Positions 51,517 through 59,413 of a DNA stretch of 64,000 nucleotides are shown piece by piece. Source of the stretch: a bacterium (lineage in GTDB: Bacteria > Chloroflexota > Anaerolineae > Caldilineales > Caldilineaceae); assembly GCA_016124945.1 (NCBI GenBank), contig WGMT01000007.1:20159-84158 (forward strand). Reading direction: 5' to 3'. A program made the translations under genes and the position numbers. A model generated the notes under the pieces. It worked only from the letters and a program-made list of their open reading frames with translations, was not told the origin of the DNA and did no database searches. The number at the start of each line of letters is the position of its first letter. The stretch's first letter is position 1.

Positions 51517-52686
51517 TTAGAGGATCAACATGGCATCGCCGAAGCTGAAAAAGCGGTAGCCTTCTTCTTTAGCAACTTCGTAAGTGTCGAGGAGTATACG
51601 CCGCCCAGCATCCACATCTTCAGGGTATGCCTGAGCAATAAAGGACGAAACCAGCATGAGCAACGAGGACTTGGGGAGATGGAAGTTGGTGATCAGCGCG
51701 TCCACGGCGCGGTAGCGGTAGCCGGGGCGAATGTAGAGATTGACCGGCCCCGAAAAGGCGGCGACACGCTTCCACGGGCAGGCGTCGGTGTCGTAGGGGT
51801 CGAGTCCTTGTGCGCCGGTGCCACCCCATTCCAATGTGCGCACGGACGTGGTGCCCACGGCGACGACACGCCCCCCCTGCAAGGTGACGTCGTTGATCTG
51901 ACGTGCGGTAGCGCTGCTGATCTGCGCCACCTCGGTGTGAATCTCATGATCCTCGATCTGTTCTACCGTCACCGGGCGGAAGGTGTCGAGGCCCACGTGC
52001 AGCGTCACCGTGTCCCAGCCAACGCCATTGTGGCGCAGATCGAGGAGCAGATCGGGCGTAAAGTGCAGGCCCGCCGTCGGCGCGGCTACGCTCCCTTCAG
52101 GACGGCTGTAGATCGTCTGGTAGCGTTCACGGTCGCCGCTGTATTCGGTGATGTAGGGCGGCAGCGGAATTTCGCCAAGCTCGTCCAAATACGGGCGGAT
52201 CGGCTCAGAGAAATGCACGATGCGGTTGCCGGTGGGAAGAACAGTACGGATCGTGGCGGTTGGAGAATGGGTGATTGGTGATTGGTGATTGGTGATTGGG
52301 GGAGAGGCAGGATCGTTGTCACCTGGCAGTTCATCGCCTCGTCGCATCTCGGCATCGAGGTAAACGACGGTGTCCTGGCGCAAATTGCGGCCGCGGGTAA
52401 GGCATTCCCACGCCCGCCCTTCATCGTCGAGTTGGTTGAGCAGGAAGATTTCCACGGCACCGCCGCTGGTTTTGTGTCCATGCAGGCGTGCCGGGATGAC
52501 GCGGCTGTTGTTGGCGACGAGGAGATCACCGGCAGTCAGATAGTCGCCGATCTCGTAGAAACGGCGGTGCTCGATCTCTCCTGTGCGGCGGTGGAGCACG
52601 AGCAGACGGCTGTGATCGCGTGGATCTACGGGCTGTTGGGCAATGAATGACGGCGGCAGGTTGTAGTCGAAGAGATCGGTTTTCAT
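51517..52686 (-). CDS. queA: tRNA preQ1(34) S-adenosylmethionine ribosyltransferase-isomerase
   Basis: A 389-residue QueA, longer than the usual 340-350. FDYNLPPSFIAQQPVDPRDHSRLL opens it, followed by LLVANNSRVIPARLHG, GSVAAPTAGLHFT, VTLHVGLDTFRPV, EIHTEVAQIS, VVAVGTTSVRTLE and ITNFHLPKSSLLMLVSSF. It forms epoxyqueuosine in tRNA. The extra length includes about 25 residues near 122-146 with PITNHQSPITHSP, encoded by four tandem GTGATTG words (52271-52298): an intergenic-type word array has been inserted in frame in a loop. The ATG at 52686 is preferred. It is directly downstream of the Rpn-type gene (7-base gap). Confidence 0.95.
   Translation of the reverse strand: MKTDLFDYNLPPSFIAQQPVDPRDHSRLLVLHRRTGEIEHRRFYEIGDYLTAGDLLVANNSRVIPARLHGHKTSGGAVEIFLLNQLDDEGRAWECLTRGRNLRQDTVVYLDAEMRRGDELPGDNDPASPPITNHQSPITHSPTATIRTVLPTGNRIVHFSEPIRPYLDELGEIPLPPYITEYSGDRERYQTIYSRPEGSVAAPTAGLHFTPDLLLDLRHNGVGWDTVTLHVGLDTFRPVTVEQIEDHEIHTEVAQISSATARQINDVTLQGGRVVAVGTTSVRTLEWGGTGAQGLDPYDTDACPWKRVAAFSGPVNLYIRPGYRYRAVDALITNFHLPKSSLLMLVSSFIAQAYPEDVDAGRRILLDTYEVAKEEGYRFFSFGDAMLIL
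52271..52298. repeat. GTGATTG heptamer array inside queA
   Basis: Four exact GTGATTG words, period 7, lie inside the queA coding region. Because 3 x 7 is 21, the array is translated as a repeating 7-residue motif (N-H-Q-S-P-I-T) without frame change. Confidence 0.95.
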
Positions 52687-52693
52687 CGAACGG

Positions 52694-53680
52694 TCATTCA
52701 GTTGGTTTGAGGTTGGCAACGGCGGCTTGGAATTCGTCCAGTGTTACTGCGTCAAGGGCGACGTTGGTTAGCGCTTCCAGTTGCTCAACGGCCAACTGCT
52801 TGAGTTGCGCGTCCAGTTCGATGGGGATGTCACCAAAGCGATGACTTAGGAACAGAACAAGCTGACGATTTAGCCCTTGTTGTAGCCCTTGTTGTAGCCC
52901 TTGTTGTAGCCCCTGTTCCATGCCCTGCTCAATGTATTTGTCAATCCAAGTAGCCATCGTTTTCTCTCCTTGTTGTACCGCACTGCGCAGTGTCTTCTTC
53001 ACAGTGTCTTCATCCATTTTACCACTGACAGTGGCGTAGCGTACGATCACTTCCAGGTAAGTCAACGCGCGCTGACGGTTGGCGTCACCCCACAACAGAC
53101 GCACGATGCGCACAAGTTGCAGTTCAAGATCCGCAGTAAAGATATGCTTCAGCGCCAACAGCGCAGCGAGGAGCGGCGCGCGTCCCACAAGATTGGTATC
53201 GCCTATGCGCGCCAGATCGAACAAGAGATACTTGAAATCGGCCACAAACGGCCGCCAAGACGGCGGCGTGCGCGCTAGTTCATAAAAATGCTGCGGCGCT
53301 GTCCACGGCGGCTGCCCGTGGTAGAGGACAACCGGCACAATCGGCGACAACGGCTCGCCTTTCGTGTGCACTGCCTCCCAAATACGTGTCTTGTATCGCA
53401 GCAATTGCAAGGCCACCCAGCGATCCGGATAGCTTTTGTGTTCCAGCAGTAGATACAGAAACGCGTCTTCGCCATTCTTCTGCTTCATGCGACAGAGCAG
53501 ATCGGACTGGTGTTCCTGAAGTTCTTCGTCGATGAAGCTTTCTTTTTGTAGATCGAGCGAACTCAGATCCACGTTTTCGACGATGGCGGCTGGCAGATAG
53601 CTTTCAATGAAGTCGGCCAGGATGGCCTGATCGCTGAACATCTGCCGGAAAAAATGGTCATGCGGGTTGGAGACGGTCAT
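52694..53680 (-). CDS. Rpn family recombination-promoting nuclease
   Basis: A 328-residue protein of the Rpn/PD-(D/E)XK transposase-like family. NPHDHFFRQMFSD is the N-terminal signature; the nuclease core has SDLLCRMKQKNGEDAFLYLLLEHKS, with the Asp and the Glu-x-Lys. ALQLLRYKTRIWE and PIVPVVLYHG follow. Near residue 255 a repeat G-L-Q-Q (four times), encoded by 12-bp units at 52871-52918, precedes a C-terminal helical domain resembling DUF4351. Relatives cut DNA and raise RecA-independent recombination; they are not part of an insertion sequence. No terminal repeats surround the gene. It appears co-transcribed with queA. Confidence 0.88.
   Translation of the reverse strand: MTVSNPHDHFFRQMFSDQAILADFIESYLPAAIVENVDLSSLDLQKESFIDEELQEHQSDLLCRMKQKNGEDAFLYLLLEHKSYPDRWVALQLLRYKTRIWEAVHTKGEPLSPIVPVVLYHGQPPWTAPQHFYELARTPPSWRPFVADFKYLLFDLARIGDTNLVGRAPLLAALLALKHIFTADLELQLVRIVRLLWGDANRQRALTYLEVIVRYATVSGKMDEDTVKKTLRSAVQQGEKTMATWIDKYIEQGMEQGLQQGLQQGLQQGLNRQLVLFLSHRFGDIPIELDAQLKQLAVEQLEALTNVALDAVTLDEFQAAVANLKPTE
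52871..52918. repeat. 12-bp in-frame tandem repeat in the Rpn gene
   Basis: TAGCCCTTGTTG occurs three times exactly (52871-52906) and a fourth time with one or two changes. It encodes the G-L-Q-Q repeat on the minus strand, a known variable spot in this family. Confidence 0.9.
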
Positions 53681-53695
53681 ACTGTCGTCCTGATG

Positions 53696-53833
53696 CGTGG
53701 GTGATGGGTGATACGAGTGTTGCTTGATGCGAGTAATGCGTGATGCGTAACCCAGATCCTATCGACGGGCCGGTTCCTCATTTTGGAACGACGTGCTTGA
53801 CACGATCTGGGTTACGCATCACGCATCACGCAT
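53696..53833. repeat. GTGATGC word hairpin upstream of the Rpn gene
   Basis: ATGCGTGATGCGTAACCCAG (from 53736, 23 bases) is perfectly complementary to 53804-53826, with 45 bases between. Outer words GTGATGG and GCATCAC continue the array on both sides. It lies between the start of the Rpn gene and the end of the C26 gene, both on the minus strand. Confidence 0.9.
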
Positions 53834-53840
53834 TATCTGT

Positions 53841-54581
53841 TCACAAACATGCGCTCAAGAAACTATCCCAAATCCGCGCGTGGACGCCCGCCAGTTCGAA
53901 CAGGCGCTCCGGGTGCCACTGTACGCCGAGCACCCAACGATGATGGGCGCTCTCGAAAGCTTCAAGCAGCCAGGGATCAGGCTGCGCCGTCGCCGCGGGG
54001 ACCAACGCTGGGGCCAGCGTGGCCAGGTCGATCCCCTGGTGGTGGAAGGTGTTCACCGGCACTACACGCTCACCCACAATGGAGCGGAAGCGGGTACCGG
54101 TTATTACATCCACATCGTGCATGGCGGTACGGTCTTCAGGCGAACGGTGACCGGGCAGATGCTGCACCATACCACCTCCCGCCGCCACGTTGAGGACCTG
54201 GCAGCCTCGGCAGATGCCGAACAGGGGCAGATCGGCGGCCAGTGCCTGCTGCGCCAACGTCAACTCCAGTTCGTCGCGCTGAAGGCTGATGCTCTCTTCC
54301 TCCGCGCCCGCCAGCGGCTGGTTGAAGTAACGAGGATGGACGTCTCCACCGCCGCTGAGGATCAGCCCATCCAGCCGCGTCAGGATCTCCTTGGGCAGGC
54401 GTCCCTGAGCATCTGGCTCGTAGACAGCACCGTCGGGCAGCACAGCGGGTGCATCCGGAGACAGCACCACCGCCGTCACCCCGCGCGCCGCCAGCGCGTT
54501 GAGATAGTTGATCGTATTCTTCTGTACCCATTCTGGGGTGCCATGTTTGGTTGTCACACCGATGACGCGAGCGGTTGTCAT
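53841..54581 (-). CDS. gamma-glutamyl hydrolase-like class I amidotransferase (peptidase C26)
   Basis: A 246-residue protein of the PuuD/C26 group. The nucleophile is Cys124 in FGICRGCQVLN; GVQWHPE carries the catalytic His and Glu. LILSGGGDVHP and NTFHHQGI are family motifs. PuuD-like enzymes hydrolyse gamma-glutamyl-GABA in putrescine breakdown, but no other put genes are near, so the substrate is open. The ATG at 54581 was chosen on homology; upstream codons read poorly. Confidence 0.9.
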   Translation of the reverse strand: MTTARVIGVTTKHGTPEWVQKNTINYLNALAARGVTAVVLSPDAPAVLPDGAVYEPDAQGRLPKEILTRLDGLILSGGGDVHPRYFNQPLAGAEEESISLQRDELELTLAQQALAADLPLFGICRGCQVLNVAAGGGMVQHLPGHRSPEDRTAMHDVDVITGTRFRSIVGERVVPVNTFHHQGIDLATLAPALVPAATAQPDPWLLEAFESAHHRWVLGVQWHPERLFELAGVHARIWDSFLSACL

Positions 54582-54746
54582 GTTTCGTTGTCCACCTGTG
54601 AGATGATTACACCAATGCCGGATACTATATCCGATCCACCGATGCATGGAAAAACAGACGTCCTCGATTCGGAGCACACCCAACAGACGATACAAGAACA
54701 CACTTCATAATGTGCTAGAGTAAGAACCGTTCAAGACAAGATTTTT

Positions 54747-54940
54747 CACCGCAAAGGCGCGAAGGTCGCAAATAGGAGAATTGAGAAAACAGAGTTTGGA
54801 CACAGATTTCCAGGATTTTTAGGATGCAGAGAAAAGAGGTCTGCGGCTGGAATCTGTGTGAATCTGCGAAATCTGTGTTCCAACTCTGTTTCTTTGCGTC
54901 TGCTCTTGGCGGTCTTTGCGCCTTTGCGGTGCACCTGATT
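54747..54940. repeat. 194-bp imperfect palindrome (CACCGCAAAGGCGC family)
   Basis: CACCGCAAAGGCGC near 54750 is inverted at about 54918-54934 (GCGCCTTTGCGGTGCACC), and ACAGAGTTTGGACACAGATTT near 54789 is inverted as AAATCTGTGTTCCAACTCTGT near 54870. Arms are interrupted by mismatches. It stands just before the penicillin acylase gene. Confidence 0.8.
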
Positions 54941-54952
54941 CTGGATACATTT

Positions 54953-57436
54953 ATGACACTCCCAATTTTGTTGGTTGTCCTGTTGATTCTCTTCCTGGTG
55001 ATCGCCCTTTTCGGCGGCTTTTTCACCTATGTCTACTGGTGGTTGATTCAGCGACCACTGCCTCAGCACAATGGATCGCTCCACGTCGACGGCCTCTCCG
55101 CGCCGGTGGAGGTGATCCGCGACAAACACGGCATTCCCCACATCTACGCCGCCACCATTGCGGACCTGTGGATCGCGCAAGGATTCGTCCACGCGCAGGA
55201 TCGGCTGTGGCAGATGGAGCAGCAACGGCGCATCGCCAACGGCACACTGGCCGAACGATTCGGCAAAGCTGCCCTCGACGTGGACCGTTTCAGCCGCGTC
55301 ATCGGCTTCCACCGCAGCGCCGCCGCCGAGTGGGAGACGCTCGACGCCGACGCCCGCGCCGCGCTGGAACAGTACGTCCACGGCGTCAACGCCTACATCG
55401 CCTCCCGCCCAGGACAGCTCAGCGCCGAGTTCAACCTGCTGCGCCGTCCCCCTGCACCGTGGACAGCCGTCGACGTGCTCGCCTTCGGCAAGTACATTGG
55501 CTGGACGCTGAGCATCAACTGGGAAAGCGAACTGTTGCGCCTGCAACTGGCCGGGCAGATGGACCCCTTTCGCGCCGCCGATCTGGAGCCCAACTTTCCC
55601 GCCGACAACCCAATCATCGCCGAAGGCGTGGGCAGCCAGGAAGCCATGCGCCTGGTGGAAACCGCCGGTCTCCTCCTCAACGAATACGACAAAATCAAAA
55701 CGTGGACCGGTCCACAAGGCGCGCTGTTGGGGAGCAACAGTTGGGTGCTGGGGCCGCAGAAGACGCTAACCGAGCGCCCCATCCTCTGCAACGACCCGCA
55801 CCTGGCGCTGACGATCCCCGGCATCTGGTACGAGAACCGACTGACTTGCCCCGAATTCAGCGTAGCAGGCGCGTCCTTTGCCGGCGCGCCCGGCGTCGTC
55901 ATCGGTCACAACGAGCGCATCACCTGGGGGCTCACCAACGCCCTGCCCGACGTGCAAGATCTCTTCATCGAGCGTCCTCACCCAGACAATGCGCCGTTCC
56001 TCGGCGCGCCGGAGAACAGCGCACCGCGCTACGAAGCCAACGGCGCGTGGACCGAAGCGACCGTCCACCACGAGAGCATTGTGATCCGCAACAGCGAACC
56101 CCATGTCGAAGAGGTGATTGTCACCCGTCACGGTCCGCTGATCAGCGGCCTGATCGGAGACAAGGCCACGTTGCCCCTCTCGTTGCGCTGGACAGGCCAC
56201 GATCCCGGCAACATTGTCCACGCCGTGTTGCGCCTCAACCGCGCCACCAACTGGGACGAGTTCAACGCCGCCCTCGATCACTGGAGCCTGCCGCCGCAGA
56301 ACGTCACCTACGCCGATGTGGACGGCAACATCGGCTATCGCCTGGCCGGGCGGATTCCGGTGCGCGCAGCCGGGTTGGGCCTCACCCCCGCCCCCGGCTG
56401 GAACGACGACTACGCCTGGACGGGCGAGATCCCCGCCGCCGAACTGCCGCGGATCTTCAACCCGCCGTCGGGCATGATCGTCACCGCCAACAACAAAATC
56501 GTGGGCGACGACTATCCCTACTTCCTGGGCATAGAATTCCTGCCCGGCTGGCGCGCCCGCCGCATTGAGGAAATGCTCAAAACCAAAAAGCGCCTCGGTC
56601 CACGTGACATGCAGCGCATCCAACTGGACACCACCAGCCTCTACGCCGAGGCGTTGACGCCTTTCCTCACCCAACAGGAGAGCGACGATCCCTACGTGAA
56701 GATCGCCATCAACCTGCTGCGCAACTGGAGCTATGCCATGGAAGCGGACAGCGGCGCGGCGTTGGTCTTCCAATACACCAAGTTGCACCTGCTGGAAATG
56801 GTTTTTGGCGACAAAGCCTTTGCTGGCAAGGGAGGGGAACTTTTCAAACGTTACAAAGGGGAGACCATCAGCCCATTTTTCGTGGCCAACGGCTTTTCGC
56901 TACGCGCAGAGACCCGTCTACTCGAACTGCTGCGCAAAGAGGAAGAATCTGCCTGGTACACCGACGCCGCCACTGGACGTCCCCGCAGCCGTGACGAGTT
57001 GGTGATGGAAGCGCTGACACAGTCGGTCAAACGCATTCGCCGAGAGGTCAACGCCACACCGCGTCAATGGGCGTGGGGGCGCATGCACCAGATCCGCTAC
57101 ATCCACCCCATGGGCAGTGTGCGCCTACTCAGCGGCTACTTCAATCGCGGTCCCTTCCCCATCGGCGGAGACAGCACCACCCCCAACCAGACCTCCTTTG
57201 CACCCGAACTGCCGCCGGGTCTCGTCCAAATCGTGGCCGCCTACCGACAGATCGTCGAAGTGGGCGACTGGGACGCCATGCAATCCATTACCGTCACCGG
57301 TCAATCCGGCCATGCCCTCAGCGACAACTACGTCGATCAACTCCCCATGTGGCTCGAAGGCATGTACCATGCAATGCCGTGGAGTCGGGAGAAGGTGGAA
57401 GAGGGAATGGCGCATCGGTTGGAATTGATTCCGTAG
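54953..57436 (+). CDS. penicillin acylase family Ntn-hydrolase
   Basis: An 827-residue precursor. The start at 54953 gives an N-terminal membrane helix (residues 3-28) that acts as anchor or signal. The alpha-chain part includes GIPHIYAATIADLWIAQGFVHAQDRLWQMEQQRR. Autocatalytic cleavage is expected before Ser261 in LLGSNSWVLG; Ser261 then becomes the N-terminal nucleophile of the beta chain. Later motifs are NDPHLALTIPGIWYE, PGVVIGHNERITWGLTN and TANNKIVGDDYPYFLG, with the Asn of the oxyanion hole. Relatives cleave acyl-homoserine lactones, beta-lactam side chains or other amides; the true substrate is unknown. The stop codon (57434-57436) lies in a GTAGTGC word array shared with the convergent aminotransferase gene. 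Confidence 0.93.
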   Translation: MTLPILLVVLLILFLVIALFGGFFTYVYWWLIQRPLPQHNGSLHVDGLSAPVEVIRDKHGIPHIYAATIADLWIAQGFVHAQDRLWQMEQQRRIANGTLAERFGKAALDVDRFSRVIGFHRSAAAEWETLDADARAALEQYVHGVNAYIASRPGQLSAEFNLLRRPPAPWTAVDVLAFGKYIGWTLSINWESELLRLQLAGQMDPFRAADLEPNFPADNPIIAEGVGSQEAMRLVETAGLLLNEYDKIKTWTGPQGALLGSNSWVLGPQKTLTERPILCNDPHLALTIPGIWYENRLTCPEFSVAGASFAGAPGVVIGHNERITWGLTNALPDVQDLFIERPHPDNAPFLGAPENSAPRYEANGAWTEATVHHESIVIRNSEPHVEEVIVTRHGPLISGLIGDKATLPLSLRWTGHDPGNIVHAVLRLNRATNWDEFNAALDHWSLPPQNVTYADVDGNIGYRLAGRIPVRAAGLGLTPAPGWNDDYAWTGEIPAAELPRIFNPPSGMIVTANNKIVGDDYPYFLGIEFLPGWRARRIEEMLKTKKRLGPRDMQRIQLDTTSLYAEALTPFLTQQESDDPYVKIAINLLRNWSYAMEADSGAALVFQYTKLHLLEMVFGDKAFAGKGGELFKRYKGETISPFFVANGFSLRAETRLLELLRKEEESAWYTDAATGRPRSRDELVMEALTQSVKRIRREVNATPRQWAWGRMHQIRYIHPMGSVRLLSGYFNRGPFPIGGDSTTPNQTSFAPELPPGLVQIVAAYRQIVEVGDWDAMQSITVTGQSGHALSDNYVDQLPMWLEGMYHAMPWSREKVEEGMAHRLELIP

Positions 57437-57582
57437 TCGTAGTGCGTGGTGCGTAGTGCGTGTACCAGTGGCGATTGTCGGCTTTATATTGGCATCTTGT
57501 GCAAGTTAGCAATCCAACCAAGAGACCAATGAAGCACCAACGTTCTTGACTGGTACACGCACTACGCACTACGCACTACTTT
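57434..57582. repeat. GTAGTGC heptamer hairpin between convergent genes
   Basis: GTAGTGC, GTGGTGC, GTAGTGC, GTGTACC words (57440-57466) face GGTACAC, GCACTAC, GCACTAC, GCACTAC words (57552-57580). Both convergent genes stop in it: the acylase TAG at 57434-57436 in the left arm and the aminotransferase TAG at 57562-57564 in the right arm. Confidence 0.95.
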
Positions 57583-58647
57583 CTCCACCACCTCCATCCC
57601 CCGCGCCACCAGATCTTCATTCGCCTGGCTGCCCATATGCCCTACACGGAAGACCTTCCCTGCCAGCGGGCCGTAGCTGCCGCCGATGACCATGCCATGG
57701 CTGCGCAAAGCGGCGTTGAAATCGGGCCAGATCCAACCTTGGGGCACCTTGGCCGCGGTGACGGTGGGGGACGCGATCTCATCGCGCGCTGGCCAGAGGA
57801 CGAGGCCGATCTCCTGCAAACGACGGCGACAGAAGGCGGCGACTTCGTCGTGACGGCGGTAGACGTTGGCCAGACCTTCGGTCAGCAGCGCATCCAACGA
57901 CACTTGCAAGCCCATCATGGCGTGCCAGTTGTGGGTGTAGGGAAGGTAGCGATCTGCGGGGCCGGTGTGCCAGGGGGCCAGGGCGTCGTAGCCAACGTAG
58001 TTGACATCCTGGATCACGTCCCAGGCGCGGGCGCTGACGCTGACCATGGAGAGATCCGGCGGCAGGCTCAGCACCTTCTGGCTCCCCAGCAGACCGAGAT
58101 CGATGTTGCAGGCGTCCACGCGCACGGGGACACCGCCGCCGCTGGCCACAAAATCCACGTAAAAGAGCGCGTCCACTTCGCGGGCGATGGCACCCAAATC
58201 ATGCAGCGGCGTCAACGTGCCACTGGGCGTCTCACAGTGGACGGCGGTGATCAGCCGCGGGCGGAAGCGCAACGCCGCCTCACGCACCTGCGCCGGATCG
58301 GGGACATCGCTGTAGCCAAAGCCGATCACTTCCACTTCCGCGCCCACCTGCTTGGCCATGTCACCGATGCCATAACCGAAGACGCCGTTGGCCACCGCCA
58401 GCACCCGATCCCCTGGCCGCAAGACGCTCTTAAGCGCGCCCCACAGCGCTAACATGCCTTCGCCGGTCTGGATTGTCACGTCGGACTGGGTTTCCAACAC
58501 CTGCTGCAACTTCGCCTCACAATCGCCGTACAACTCGAAGAATTCCGCTTCTAGATCGGCGCTGCCGAAATCGGTGAGATAGGCATTGCGCACCGACTGC
58601 GGCACCGACACCGGACCGGGAACGAGGGGGATGCTGTAGGTTTTCAT
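57562..58647 (-). CDS. class V aminotransferase (serine/alanine-glyoxylate type)
   Basis: A 361-residue PLP enzyme. LVPGPVSVP is the N-terminal signature, FYVDFVASGGGVPVRVD holds the PLP-binding Asp, and GSQKVLSLPPD has the Schiff-base Lys. These mark the alanine/serine-glyoxylate and 2-aminoethylphosphonate-like aminotransferases; substrates cannot be separated by eye. GGAGA lies 7 bases before the ATG. The last five residues VVRSA and the stop codon are encoded by the GTAGTGC heptamer array, so the C-terminus is repeat-derived. Confidence 0.92.
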   Translation of the reverse strand: MKTYSIPLVPGPVSVPQSVRNAYLTDFGSADLEAEFFELYGDCEAKLQQVLETQSDVTIQTGEGMLALWGALKSVLRPGDRVLAVANGVFGYGIGDMAKQVGAEVEVIGFGYSDVPDPAQVREAALRFRPRLITAVHCETPSGTLTPLHDLGAIAREVDALFYVDFVASGGGVPVRVDACNIDLGLLGSQKVLSLPPDLSMVSVSARAWDVIQDVNYVGYDALAPWHTGPADRYLPYTHNWHAMMGLQVSLDALLTEGLANVYRRHDEVAAFCRRRLQEIGLVLWPARDEIASPTVTAAKVPQGWIWPDFNAALRSHGMVIGGSYGPLAGKVFRVGHMGSQANEDLVARGMEVVEKVVRSA

Positions 58648-58659
58648 GTCGATTCTCCA

Positions 58660-58771
58660 GAGTGGTGACTGGTGATTTGGGATTGGTGATTCGGGGATTG
58701 GGCGATTAGGAGATTTTAGATCGTCTCGACAATCTAAAATCTCCTAATCACCCAATCGCTCAATCTCCTCT
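58660..58771. repeat. GGTGATT/GGCGATT word hairpin upstream of the aminotransferase gene
   Basis: Words GGTGACT, GGTGATT, GGGATTG precede the arm GATTGGGCGATTAGGAGATT (58696-58721), which pairs with 58732-58757 with one mismatch. It lies between the aminotransferase start and the Phd operon. Confidence 0.85.
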
Positions 58772-58802
58772 GATTTTAGCACAGACGCCCTACAGCCCTT
58801 GA

Positions 58803-58830
58803 TTGACAAGAGACAATCCAGGTGTAAAAT
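58803..58830 (+). promoter_or_regulatory. sigma70-type promoter of the Phd operon
   Basis: A perfect TTGACA (58803-58808) is followed after 16 bases by TAAAAT (58825-58830). The start codon of the antitoxin gene is about 55 bases downstream. Confidence 0.75.
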
Positions 58831-58838
58831 GTAGTCAA

Positions 58839-58860
58839 TTGATCGATGGATTGATCGATC
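58839..58860. promoter_or_regulatory. possible operator for the Phd-type antitoxin
   Basis: TTGATCGATGGATTGATCGATC contains two TTGATCGAT copies 12 bases apart, each with the palindrome ATCGAT, between the -10 box and the start codon. Phd/YefM proteins repress their own promoters by binding such paired palindromes. Confidence 0.5.
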
Positions 58861-58884
58861 TAAAAGGAAAGGTTGGATCGACAT

Positions 58885-59196
58885 ATGGAACTACGGGTAT
58901 CTGCAACCGAAGCACGTGTTCATTTCGGCGAAATCATGCAGCGCGCCATTGAAACCGGACAGCCGATTGTCGTGGAAAAAGGCGGAAAGGCGCAGGTGGT
59001 TGTACTCTCAGTTGAGGAGTACGAACGCCTGAGTCGCACAGAACAGTCCCCCGAAACTGTTTTTGAAGAACTTCAACGTGTCTATGCAATGGTTGCCGAA
59101 GACCTCCAAGGGCGCCCGCTGCCTGACGCAGTTGAAATCATTCGCGAAGAACGGGAGAAGCGGAGTGAACAGTTCATCGATTTGCTTGGACGCTAA
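58885..59196 (+). CDS. Phd/YefM family antitoxin
   Basis: A 103-residue protein with the Phd fold: MELRVSATEARVHFGEIMQRAIETGQPIV, then VVLSVEEYERL, then a helical C-terminus that would wrap around a PIN toxin. The ATG at 58885 matches the family start; a TTG at 58873 behind AAAGGAAAGG is possible. The next frame, a PIN toxin, overlaps it by 32 bases but is broken. The promoter and putative operator upstream look intact, so the antitoxin may still be made. Confidence 0.88.
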   Translation: MELRVSATEARVHFGEIMQRAIETGQPIVVEKGGKAQVVVLSVEEYERLSRTEQSPETVFEELQRVYAMVAEDLQGRPLPDAVEIIREEREKRSEQFIDLLGR

Positions 59197-59409
59197 TGCT
59201 GTTGTGCACCTCGTTCTCAGACAGGAGACGCCACAATTTGCACGCCAATGGCTGGAATGGTCACAGGCCAAAAGAACGTTTGTTGCTCCCTCGATGATGC
59301 CCACTATCTAGCCATCGCTGAACGCTTCGGGGCAGAACTGTGGACAGCAGATCAGCGTTTTCAGCGAAAGGTAGCTACGTTACCGTGGGTTCGTTTGATC
59401 GAACGATAA
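59165..59409 (+). pseudogene. PIN-domain (VapC-like) toxin with internal deletion
   Basis: From the GTG at 59165 the frame reads SICLDANAVVHLVLRQETPQ, the N-terminus of a PIN nuclease with its first Asp, and stops at 59309-59311. From about 59293 in a different frame the C-terminus continues DDAHYLAIAERFGAELWTAD and VRLIER, ending TAA at 59407-59409. The middle of the domain, roughly 40-50 codons with the second acidic residue, is missing, and the two parts are out of frame. The toxin is therefore dead, while the Phd antitoxin upstream remains. Confidence 0.85.
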
Positions 59410-59413
59410 CGTT

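Noticed and set aside
52694..53680. Insertion sequence encoded by the Rpn-type transposase-like gene
   Set aside because: No terminal inverted repeats or target duplication were found; Rpn proteins are chromosomal nucleases that are not borne on IS elements.
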